Part shown: positions 33,946 through 41,116 of the stretch, piece after piece | Numbering within the stretch: the first letter of the stretch is position 1 | Layout of the letters: each line of letters begins with the position of its first letter | From: Desulfosudis oleivorans | Lineage (GTDB): Bacteria > Desulfobacterota > Desulfobacteria > Desulfobacterales > SURF-7 | Direction: 5' to 3' | Assembly (NCBI GenBank): GCA_020723325.1 | Contig: DYJD01000032.1 | Span: forward strand, 1-64,000 | DNA length: 64,000 nucleotides | Position numbers and translations under genes: made by a program | The notes under the pieces: generated by a model | The model's database searches: none | Seen by the model: the letters and a program-made list of their open reading frames with translations, nothing else | What the model was told of the DNA's origin: nothing

Positions 33946-34608
33946 TTATCCCCGAGCCAATTTGGGTAGTGTGATGATGATTTCATCGGTCTGGTTATCG
34001 ACTTTGGCGCGTTCGTAATCCGCATCCGGAGGCAGGGAAAATTTCCGCGACAAACTCCGATGTACTTCCTCCTTGCTGACCACATTGCCTTGGCTATCCT
34101 TCTTTTCTGCAGTTTGCGTATAATCACCATCCACTGAAAGGCCGTCTTTATCGATTTTGATATTGAAACGATTGTCCTTGAGATTGGGAATTTTCAGTTT
34201 GATAATGTAGTCATTGCCTTTTTCCGTGGTCTGCATTTCCATATCGCTGCTTTTTCCCAGAAAGCGATCGCCGAACCAGGATTCCCAGGAATGATCCAAG
34301 GCCCCCTTCATTTCTTTTTCCATCATCTCATTCATGCGTTTGTGGAGACGTTCCATTTCGTGGAACGGATCTTTTTGGCTGCTGAAAAAGTTGTCATCGA
34401 AAAACCGGTCGAACAATTCCCAATTGTCTTTCCGGTTGTTTTGCATTTGATTGCGTAGTTGTGAAGAAAACGAGTCGAAATTCATCTCATTGGAAACATT
34501 GAATTTTTCATTCCCATGCCGATATATAAAAAAGCCCTCCACAGCACATACTACCAATAGTAAAACCACCAATCCCATCAATAGGTTGTTCTTTGTTTTA
34601 AGCTCCAT
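33946..34608 (-). CDS. Membrane-anchored small heat-shock protein (Hsp20)
   Basis: The protein has 220 residues. A membrane span at residues 10-30 (LLMGLVVLLLVVCAVEGFFIY) precedes a helical, methionine- and charge-rich linker. The alpha-crystallin domain (DYIIKLKIPNLKDN, ending SLSRKFSLPPDAD and ITLPKL) covers about 125-218. Most Hsp20 proteins are soluble; an anchored form is uncommon. Its place next to the HtrA-like protease suggests work at the membrane. Confidence 0.82.
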   Translation of the reverse strand: MELKTKNNLLMGLVVLLLVVCAVEGFFIYRHGNEKFNVSNEMNFDSFSSQLRNQMQNNRKDNWELFDRFFDDNFFSSQKDPFHEMERLHKRMNEMMEKEMKGALDHSWESWFGDRFLGKSSDMEMQTTEKGNDYIIKLKIPNLKDNRFNIKIDKDGLSVDGDYTQTAEKKDSQGNVVSKEEVHRSLSRKFSLPPDADYERAKVDNQTDEIIITLPKLARG

Positions 34609-34627
34609 TACTCTTTTTCCTTTCTGA

Positions 34628-35320
34628 TCAAGGCCGATCCATGCACCGGAACAATACCGTCAGAGCCAGGTTGCGGATTCCGAACCGATCCAGGGGAATC
34701 ATCACTGCATGATCCTTTGTCAGCCCTGGTGGAAAAGAAATGGAGACAGGTATCTCACCGGTTATTGCCCCTTCGCCGGCACATCGGGAACAGAGAAATA
34801 GGCCGATCTCACCAAATCCATGGCATATTGGGCAGACTGCCCGGGCAGGAACCATCACCCGGGCATTGCCTCCGCAACGCGCCTGTTCGGCTGAGAGAGG
34901 CACCTCTATGGTTAATTGCTGAATCCGGCCGGATTTGGGCGGTGCCAAACTGGAAAAATTGGACCATAACCAATCGAAAACTTCATCAAAGGAAGGGGTG
35001 AAACGCTCAAAGGAGCGTACCGGAGAAATCTCACCCATGTCCATGGGACGATTTTCAGGAATCAATGGTTCCGGGCCCGGCTGATAATTGTACTTCTGCG
35101 ATGTTCCGGCCGATGCTTGTTTCAGAGATCTTTCATATTGCAGGCGGCGCTGGGTGTCACCGAGCACAGAATAGGCTTCTTGTATCTCGCGAAATAAACC
35201 GCTTCCACCGGGATAATGATCCGGATGAAATTCTTTGGCTAGTCGACGATAAGCGGAACGTACTTCTTCCTGGGTTGCGCCCGATGTAATTCCTAAAATC
35301 GCAAAATAGCTTTTGCCCAT
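34628..35320 (-). CDS. DnaJ-like co-chaperone
   Basis: The protein has 230 residues from the ATG that follows GGAGGC. The J domain is residues 3-65 (YFAILGITSGATQEEVRSAYRRLA, HPD motif in FHPDHYPG). A shortened zinc-binding part (CPICHGFG and CSRCAGEG) and a peptide-binding-like end follow. It has two CxxC motifs instead of the four repeats of classical DnaJ. It probably delivers clients to Hsp70 from the small heat-shock proteins encoded beside it. Confidence 0.83.
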   Translation of the reverse strand: MGKSYFAILGITSGATQEEVRSAYRRLAKEFHPDHYPGGSGLFREIQEAYSVLGDTQRRLQYERSLKQASAGTSQKYNYQPGPEPLIPENRPMDMGEISPVRSFERFTPSFDEVFDWLWSNFSSLAPPKSGRIQQLTIEVPLSAEQARCGGNARVMVPARAVCPICHGFGEIGLFLCSRCAGEGAITGEIPVSISFPPGLTKDHAVMIPLDRFGIRNLALTVLFRCMDRP

Positions 35321-35462
35321 GAACGCCTCCTTTACCATTACTATGGAGTCTCGATAATGGTTTTGTGGTTTCCTTTCATTTTGAATGTTAATATTTCCCA
35401 TGAATGACAAACGGGAAATAAATGCCGGGGCCGTTTTCATGGGAACGACCCCGGCCGATGCA

Positions 35463-35867
35463 TTACGCAGCCTGGACGGTGATTTTGCGTGGAGTCGCCT
35501 TTGCGACTTTGGGCAGGGTCAACCGCAACACACCATCTTCCAGTTTGGCTTCGATGCGGGCTTGATCGATGGTATCCGACAGACTGAATTGCCTGGCAAA
35601 TTGGCCGACTTCATATTCAATGACGATATCCTCTTCGTCCGGACCTTCGAAAGGCGACACATCGCCTTTGATGGTCAGGGTGTTGTCGCGCAGATCGATA
35701 TTGAGATTCTCGGCCTTGACACCGGGCATGTCCGCCAGGAGAACAATGTCAGCATCGGTTTCAAAAATGTCCACTTCCGGCGAAAATACCGGCCCCGGCT
35801 TGGTTTGTTCCGTAGGGGTGGTCACGGCTTGCTTCTCTTTGGCTTGAAGTTCTTTGCTGTCCGTCAT
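35463..35867 (-). CDS. Small heat-shock protein (Hsp20)
   Basis: The protein has 134 residues. The alpha-crystallin domain spans about 28-130 (ETDADIVLLADMPGVKAEN, RQFSLSDTIDQARIEA, GVLRLTLPK). The N-terminal arm is short and the C-terminal IxI-type tail is replaced by ITVQAA. It is a holdase that keeps unfolded proteins soluble. A GGAGGG site lies before the ATG. Confidence 0.9.
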   Translation of the reverse strand: MTDSKELQAKEKQAVTTPTEQTKPGPVFSPEVDIFETDADIVLLADMPGVKAENLNIDLRDNTLTIKGDVSPFEGPDEEDIVIEYEVGQFARQFSLSDTIDQARIEAKLEDGVLRLTLPKVAKATPRKITVQAA

Positions 35868-35889
35868 GATGCATCCCTCCTTTCCAATG

Positions 35890-36345
35890 TTATTTTACGG
35901 TAATTTGCTTGGGTTTGGCTTTTTCGGCTTTGGGCAGCACGACTTTCAGGATTCCGTTGGCGAGTCCGGCTTCCACCTTGTCGGCATTGATCTCTTTGCC
36001 GAGATTGATGACTCTGGAGAACTTCCCTGCTTCTCTTTCCCGGCGATGGTATTTGGCGTTTTTGTTTTCCACCGGGATTTTGCGTTCACCGGAAATCGAA
36101 ATGGTGGTTCCGGTGGATTGGATTTCCAGGTTCTCGGCTTTCACTCCCGGGAGTTCCGCCCGAATATAATAATGATCTTTGTCTTCGGTCAGGTTAAGCA
36201 GGGGAAAAACGCCTGCACTTCTTGTGGCGGGCCTTCCCATTAAGTTCCCCGTGAGCAAATCCAATTGCCGTCGCATGCGATCAAATTCATCAAAAGTTTG
36301 TCCAAAACGTACGTCCGGCCATCCAAAATATGGTTTCAGTATCAT
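35890..36345 (-). CDS. Small heat-shock protein (Hsp20)
   Basis: The protein has 151 residues with a longer N-terminal arm (FDEFDRMRRQLDLL) and a complete alpha-crystallin domain (YYIRAELPGVKAENL, RVINLGKEINADKVEA, GILKVVLPKAEKAK). It ends 22 bases before the next Hsp20 gene. It differs clearly from its neighbours, so the array is not a recent duplication. Confidence 0.9.
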   Translation of the reverse strand: MILKPYFGWPDVRFGQTFDEFDRMRRQLDLLTGNLMGRPATRSAGVFPLLNLTEDKDHYYIRAELPGVKAENLEIQSTGTTISISGERKIPVENKNAKYHRREREAGKFSRVINLGKEINADKVEAGLANGILKVVLPKAEKAKPKQITVK

Positions 36346-36406
36346 GGTGACAACCTCCTTTCCTTTTGGTTAGTGTTATTTCCACATACAAGTTTGTGAA
36401 AAAAAT

Positions 36407-36898
36407 TTACATGGTTTTAACTTCGATACGCTTGGTTTCGGATTCTCTTGCTTTTTTCAGTTCAATTTTAAGGACACCGCGTTTGTAGGATGCTTCCACT
36501 TTTTCTTCATCCACTTCAGCGGGCAGTTCGATGGTCCGCTGATAGCAACCGTAAGCCCGTTCATGACGGCTATAACCTTTGGCTGAATCGCTGCGCTCCT
36601 GTTTCTTTTCTGCTTTGATTTTGAGCAGGCGCCCCTCCAGGGCCACGTCGATATCCTTGGATTCCACCCCAGGCATTTCCGCTTCCACGATGATTTTCTT
36701 TTTTTCTTCCTTTACATCCAAACGGGGAAACAGGCCTGACTTTTCGAAAAGCAGGCTGGGGGTGAATCGGTCGCCCCAAAAAGCGTTGTTGAAAAAGTCA
36801 TCCAGGTGTTGCGGCAAATCCAGAGAAGGATGCTCCGTGGACTGCGAAACCAATTCTTTTTTTCGTTTCCAGGGGATAAGATCTGTTAAGCGTTTCAT
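36407..36898 (-). CDS. Small heat-shock protein (Hsp20), first gene of the stress operon
   Basis: The protein has 163 residues from the ATG at 36898 with an AGGAGGT site; the longer frame upstream is rejected. The N-terminal arm (LTDLIPWKRKKEL) is basic. The alpha-crystallin domain has KKIIVEAEMPGVESKDIDV, YGCYQRTIELPAEVDEEKVEA and GVLKIELKK. It leads an operon of six minus-strand genes running to 32710. Confidence 0.9.
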   Translation of the reverse strand: MKRLTDLIPWKRKKELVSQSTEHPSLDLPQHLDDFFNNAFWGDRFTPSLLFEKSGLFPRLDVKEEKKKIIVEAEMPGVESKDIDVALEGRLLKIKAEKKQERSDSAKGYSRHERAYGCYQRTIELPAEVDEEKVEASYKRGVLKIELKKARESETKRIEVKTM

Positions 36899-37038
36899 TA
36901 TTTGTACCTCCTTTCCAATCCGGTCTTTCAATGGAACAAAAGCGCAAATAATTTTTTTTGGTTTTGGATGTTGCTTGCCCTTGCTCCTATTTTCCAAGGG
37001 AATTTTTTAATTTTTAACAAAATCTGTTTTTCAATAAA

Positions 37039-37066
37039 AATTTAATACTCATTCACTTCCTGTCAA
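37039..37066 (-). promoter_or_regulatory. Possible promoter of the stress operon
   Basis: Reading leftward, TTGACA (complement of 37061-37066) is followed after 16 bases by TAAATT (37039-37044), a weak -10. It would give a leader of about 135 bases. No CIRCE element and no heat-shock sigma-32 boxes were found. Apart from this the AT-rich stretch 36899-37343 holds nothing I can name. Confidence 0.25.
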
Positions 37067-37343
37067 CCGATTTTTTATAATCACATAGAAAAAATTTCGA
37101 AGATCGATTCCGCCTACCTTCGCATTTGAGTAGATTACAGGCGCCTAAAATGTGAAAATTGCGTCCTGGCTGATATAATATTGACGATCCCGATACTATA
37201 AATTAAATTTAAATAATGGATTGAAAAAAAAATGAATTTTTTATATATTCTCTTGGCGAGGATCTTCGGTATGCTTGGATGATACAGAATGCCGGCTCGG
37301 CCAGCTTTCATGGATAATATATAGAGTGTGGATGGGGAGGGGC

Positions 37344-38066
37344 ATGAATAGTGTATTAAAACCCTCATACAGAACGAATTCAAATGAAAATGAAGTGGAA
37401 GACCGGCAGCTTGTTGAGGATTCGGTGCGCTTCATCAATGAAAAAGCCCAGGAAACCTTATATAAGGGCGCACTGGAGATCGGCAACTACATCCTGAAAC
37501 ATTTTTTCAACGATGATATTGCTTTGGCTTCCTCTAAAAATCCTAAAAAACCGAAAAGTTATGCTGCCTTATGTGCCCACGGCGATTTGACCGTTCCCTA
37601 CAGCACCCTCACCGTGATGGTGCGCGTGGCTGCCCAGGAACGCTTTTTGAAAGAGCATGATTTGGATATTGACCGGCTCGGTTATACCCAAAAAGCCACC
37701 CTTATCCGCCTTCAGAACGGCAAAGAAAAGCTTGTGCTGGCCCACAAATGCATGGAAGGGAATCTGTCAACCCGCAGGCTGGCCGAACTGGTGCAACGGT
37801 CCCAGAAAAAATTGGTCGGCCGGCGCAAAGAAGATCAAGAAGACACCGCCTTTAAAAACATCATGAAGATTGAACAGTTGATCGGCCGGTCGGAAAAAGC
37901 CGAGTTGGTAACCGACATCAACAAAATCCGCTCCATGCAATCCAAAACCCGTGAGGATCTACGGCAAAAAGCCCTCGAACTGCTCAATGTGATGGCCCAG
38001 ACTTCCAAGGACTGCCGCAAGTTGATCAAAAACCTGGAGAAGGTGGAAAAAGAAAAATCCATTTGA
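37344..38066 (+). CDS. Hypothetical protein with coiled-coil C-terminus
   Basis: The protein has 240 residues from the ATG preceded by GGGGAGGGG. An N-terminal helical domain (RFINEKAQETLYKGALEIGNY, then a middle with YAALCAHGDLTVPYSTLTVMV) is followed by basic, heptad-like helices from about 130 to the end. The layout resembles small DNA-binding or partition-type proteins, but no family is recognised. It is divergent from the stress operon. Confidence 0.6.
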   Translation: MNSVLKPSYRTNSNENEVEDRQLVEDSVRFINEKAQETLYKGALEIGNYILKHFFNDDIALASSKNPKKPKSYAALCAHGDLTVPYSTLTVMVRVAAQERFLKEHDLDIDRLGYTQKATLIRLQNGKEKLVLAHKCMEGNLSTRRLAELVQRSQKKLVGRRKEDQEDTAFKNIMKIEQLIGRSEKAELVTDINKIRSMQSKTREDLRQKALELLNVMAQTSKDCRKLIKNLEKVEKEKSI

Positions 38067-38074
38067 ATCCCAAA

Positions 38075-38245
38075 TTAAAACGCAAACAATCTCTGTAGTA
38101 CTGAAATAACATCTAATTGGACTTTTGGATCTATCGTACCAAGCTTCTTGATCAGTCTTGCTTTATCGATTGTTCGCAATTGATCCAATACAATTTGTCC
38201 CTGCTTTTTTTGGAAAGTGCAAGAAACCCGCGTAGGATATTCCTT
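38075..38245 (-). pseudogene. MazF-type toxin remnant
   Basis: Read on the minus strand, the stretch encodes the C-terminal half of a MazF/PemK RNase: YPTRVSCTFQKKQG, QIVLDQLRTIDKARL, then IKKLG. The N-terminal half with the GDI and SEQ-type motifs is missing, and a stop lies just before the preserved part. It follows the antitoxin remnant at once, as in a normal mazEF operon. Confidence 0.7.
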
Positions 38246-38248
38246 TCA

Positions 38249-38330
38249 CTACGATTGCCATTCTTCTTCATCCCAGGGATTTGAAATATTGTCATTAACC
38301 ATCAGTTCATCATCACCTTTTTCACCATTA
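38249..38330 (-). pseudogene. MazE-type antitoxin C-terminal remnant
   Basis: The minus strand reads GEKGDDELMVNDNISNP, then WDEEEW, which is the acidic C-terminus of MazE/PemI antitoxins that blocks MazF. The DNA-binding N-terminus is gone: a degenerate-hexamer element starts exactly where the similarity ends. The module is dead. Confidence 0.65.
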
Positions 38331-38432
38331 GGTTTTCGGGGTCGGGGTCGCTATCGGTATCGGGGTCGGCTATTAAAGGCGTGTCAATAAAAAACTCGAT
38401 ACCGATTCCGATACCGATACCGACCCCGAAAA
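38331..38432. repeat. Inverted degenerate-hexamer element HE4
   Basis: The left arm repeats GGGGTC/GCTATC/GGTATC units and the right arm repeats GATACC/GATTCC/GACCCC units, so the two can pair along about 30 bases around a 26-base AT-rich centre. It is the best-preserved copy of the family and truncates the mazE remnant. Confidence 0.65.
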
Positions 38433-38476
38433 AAACATATACAGTTTGCCTGGGGCATGGATATCCCATCAGCCGT

Positions 38477-38501
38477 ATCGCGGCTGGAAGCCGCTCCCAC
38501 A
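38477..38501 (-). repeat. REP unit
   Basis: ATCGCGGCTGGAAGCCGCTC followed by CCACA is the inverse form of the REP found at 25.5 kb. It lies 370 bases before the first gene of the conflict island, in a gene-free stretch (38433-38872). Confidence 0.8.
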
Positions 38502-38731
38502 GTGGGCAGTAATCGAGACGATAATCAAGGCCTGTTCTCATGCATGGTTTGTCAAAGGGATTTCAGCCGGTATCGCAACTTGCCGGCGCATTCATAACGG
38601 CTACATTTCCATTGCAAAAAAATAGGATTGGCTCTAAGAAAAAGCGAATTCCTAACGAAGTTTGCAAATTCCAAAAAGCGGCACTGATAGATATTTTGAG
38701 GCTTTGATCATGGTTTCGGCTATCCTCCAGC

Positions 38732-38755
38732 GTGGGAGCGGCTTCCAGCCGCGAT
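38732..38755 (+). repeat. REP unit
   Basis: GTGGGAGCGGCTTCCAGCCG followed by CGAT, preceded by the TTGATCATGGTTTCGGC motif that also accompanies the copies at 49.2 and 54.7 kb. It is the last repeat before the TIR gene. Confidence 0.8.
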
Positions 38756-38872
38756 AGAGCCTAAACGATAACCAAGTTCTATTTTGCGAATAAGTCGAAG
38801 AAAGCTACAAGACGGTGTGGCGAATTGTATTATACGGCAACTGAGACAAAATACACGATTGGGATTCTAAAG

Positions 38873-39307
38873 ATGAGCACGAGGGTATTCATCAGTTACG
38901 GCCGAGAAGATGCGGCAACAGCCCGGCGGCTATATGATGATCTTGCCAAAGCCGGCCTGGGGCCGTGGTTGGATGAAAAGGATTTGCTGGCCGGCCAAAA
39001 ATGGAGGGAAACGATTCCCAAGGCCATCAAAGAGTGCCGGTATTTCCTGGCGCTGCTGTCCTCGCAATCATTGTCCAAGCGCGGATATGTTCAAAAGGAA
39101 TTGAAAACCGCCCTGGACATCCTTGATGAATTCCCCCAGGATGAGATCTTTGTGATCCCGGTGCGGGTAGATGAATGCGAGCCCCAGGATGAGCGCCTGA
39201 AAGACCTCCACCAGGTGGATCTGTTTCCCAACTATGCCGAGGGGCTGAAGAAAATTCTACGGGCTTTTCGTGCTGTCAATAGACCTGGGAATTCAACCCG
39301 TCTGTGA
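38873..39307 (+). CDS. Stand-alone TIR-domain protein
   Basis: The protein has 144 residues from the ATG at 38873. A single TIR domain fills it: VFISYGREDAATARRLYDDL at the start, the DLLAGQKW loop, YFLALLSSQSLSKRGYVQKE and IFVIPVRVDECEP. The glutamate at the expected NADase position (E76 in YVQKELK) is present. TIR proteins of bacterial defence cleave NAD+ or make signal nucleotides. It is clearly paralogous to the TIR domain of the 43.1 kb gene. A 440-base gap separates it from the five-gene run, so it may have its own promoter. Confidence 0.85.
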   Translation: MSTRVFISYGREDAATARRLYDDLAKAGLGPWLDEKDLLAGQKWRETIPKAIKECRYFLALLSSQSLSKRGYVQKELKTALDILDEFPQDEIFVIPVRVDECEPQDERLKDLHQVDLFPNYAEGLKKILRAFRAVNRPGNSTRL

Positions 39308-39745
39308 CGAAGCAGCATAAATTTTAATAAGCTCGAATAGAACGTCTAAATCCGGTACCTCCAATGTAAATTGAATGTTTGATTATCTTCTAATAAGTAT
39401 AAAATCAATTGAACTTCATAATATTTCGGAGAATCTCATTATCGAACGAATTTTCAGGATTGTTTATGATTTTTTTTGTTTACTATGTAGAAGGATCGGC
39501 TCCATTTTTATAAATCAAATCCCGAGCTGCATGGTGTGTCTACTTCTCAAGTGTAGGGACACTAAGTTAACATCTTGATAATCAATTTTATTTGGGTTAT
39601 GGGAGCTATAGTTTCATACAGTATGGAATGATCACCCTGAACTACACAAAGAAAAAAATGAAATCCCTATTAGAAAACATCAAAAAAATTATAATGAGCC
39701 TATAAACTTAGATTGAAGACGAAACAACCAAAGAAGGATCTCTTT
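39308..39745. other. AT-rich gap inside the conflict island
   Basis: No gene is supported. A short frame near 39375 has no ribosome-binding site and no recognisable sequence. The gap probably holds the promoter of the downstream operon, for example TTGATA at 39575 with a weak -10 seventeen bases later, but the signal is poor. Confidence 0.35.
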
Positions 39746-40123
39746 ATGCCAATAGTTGAAAATGTAGAAAAAATCGATGGCAATGATTTTACAATGATCA
39801 TTGAGGTAGAAAAGGAGCCTCAAAGAGAAAGCCCATATAAAAATCTTCGCGATATAGACAAGACCCTTGTTAAAACCAGTGAATTGTTCGACAAGGGAAT
39901 GGATTTGGCAAGAAACTGCGCCGCGAAAGTGGTGGAAAGCATGAAAAAAATGGGAGATGCGGTCAAACCCAGCGAATTCCAGCTTCAATTTGCTGTAAAA
40001 TTGGATACCCAAGTCGGAGCGGTACTGGCTAAAGCTGGCAGCGAAGCCCAGTTGAAGGTAACCATGACCTGGAGATCAGAGGAAAAAAGGCATGACGGAC
40101 AAATCCAAACAAATGGTAAATGA
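39746..40123 (+). CDS. Trypco1-like (trypsin-co-occurring domain 1, CU044_2847-type) protein
   Basis: The protein has 125 residues from the ATG at 39746 (AAGGATC upstream); an in-frame TTG at 39713 is less likely. The pattern fits the trypsin-co-occurring domain 1: an N-terminal strand (FTMIIEVEKEP), a long helix, then FQLQFAVKLDTQVGAVLAKAG and KVTMTWR. These small proteins are found beside trypsin, TIR, CHAT and NACHT genes in conflict systems and may be protease substrates or adaptors. The end overlaps the next gene by 32 bases. Confidence 0.7.
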   Translation: MPIVENVEKIDGNDFTMIIEVEKEPQRESPYKNLRDIDKTLVKTSELFDKGMDLARNCAAKVVESMKKMGDAVKPSEFQLQFAVKLDTQVGAVLAKAGSEAQLKVTMTWRSEEKRHDGQIQTNGK

Positions 40124-41087
40124 AATTCCGATTATACGCTATAGCGATATTCAAGGACAGAAAGCGCTAAAGACCGCCCTCGAGATTGCTTATATTACAG
40201 GGCCGAGAATCGGAGGGGTTCTGATTAGCGGAGAACGGGGCACCGGTAAGTCCACCATTGTGCGGTCATTTTCAAAAATGACGTTCGATGTTTTGCCGGT
40301 AACTCTTCCGATTAATGCAACCGAAGACCGTGTGATCGGTGGTTGGGATATTAAGGCAATTATGGCAGGAGAGGCCAGACAGCGAGACGGTCTCCTAGTC
40401 AATGCAAACGGCAAAATTTTATACATTGATGAGGTGAATCTGCTCGATGATCATATCGTGAACATCATATTGGATACCGCCGCAACAGGGATCTTGTCGG
40501 TTCAGCGACAGGGAATAGACATTCCTGCGATAAAAACAGAGTTCATTCTAGTCGGCACAATGAATCCGGATGAAGGTATTTTAAGGAATCAGCTATTAGA
40601 TCGATTCGGCCTAATGGTAAATGTCGTCACGGAACCTGATCAACGCGCGAATATTCTAGATACTGTATTAAAATTTGACAGGAAACTATCCGAAATCGAA
40701 AAATCGAATCAAAAATTGAAAGAGTACAATGAAAGCCATAAAACACAACCTGACAAAGAGAAATTGGAATGGGCCAGAGATAATTTATCGAGAACTGAAA
40801 TTATAGAACCGATTATCAAAAAATGTGTTGAATTGGCCGAAAAATTCGAAGCCGTGGGGCACCGGGCGGAATATATGCTTGCGCTGGCGGCTCGTGCTAT
40901 GGCTGTGCTGGATGCCTCAAAAACTATGAATGAGAATAAGGAAAGAATTAGGGTTACAAAAATGCATCTCGCTATGGTTTGCCGCATGGCGCTCGAACAC
41001 CGGAGGAAAGACAAGCAGAAATGGTCAAAGGATGATAATAAAGATGTTTCTAATATTCTGGGCATACCGGAAAATGCGTTTTTTTGA
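40092..41087 (+). CDS. ChlI/BchI-like AAA+ ATPase
   Basis: The protein has 331 residues. The P-loop GERGTGKST is at about 47-55, Walker B LYIDEVNLLDD at about 111, sensor-1 GTMNPDEG and the arginine-finger region LLDRFGLMV follow. The layout is that of the magnesium-chelatase small subunit, but no chlorophyll or cobaltochelatase gene is nearby. With the vWA protein that follows it forms a chelatase-like remodelling pair, here serving a conflict system. It starts inside the Trypco1-like gene, implying coupled translation. Confidence 0.85.
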   Translation: MTDKSKQMVNEIPIIRYSDIQGQKALKTALEIAYITGPRIGGVLISGERGTGKSTIVRSFSKMTFDVLPVTLPINATEDRVIGGWDIKAIMAGEARQRDGLLVNANGKILYIDEVNLLDDHIVNIILDTAATGILSVQRQGIDIPAIKTEFILVGTMNPDEGILRNQLLDRFGLMVNVVTEPDQRANILDTVLKFDRKLSEIEKSNQKLKEYNESHKTQPDKEKLEWARDNLSRTEIIEPIIKKCVELAEKFEAVGHRAEYMLALAARAMAVLDASKTMNENKERIRVTKMHLAMVCRMALEHRRKDKQKWSKDDNKDVSNILGIPENAFF

Positions 41088-41116
41088 TTCATGCAAAGAG
41101 AAAATGGTGACATCGG

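Noticed and set aside
36899-37130. CIRCE element or sigma-32 promoter for the stress operon
   Set aside because: Neither the 9-base CIRCE arms nor CTTGAA/CCCCAT-type boxes were found; only a weak sigma-70-like pair is listed.
39375-39578. Short plus-strand frame in the gap after the first TIR gene
   Set aside because: AT-rich, without a ribosome-binding site; the sequence has no family resemblance.
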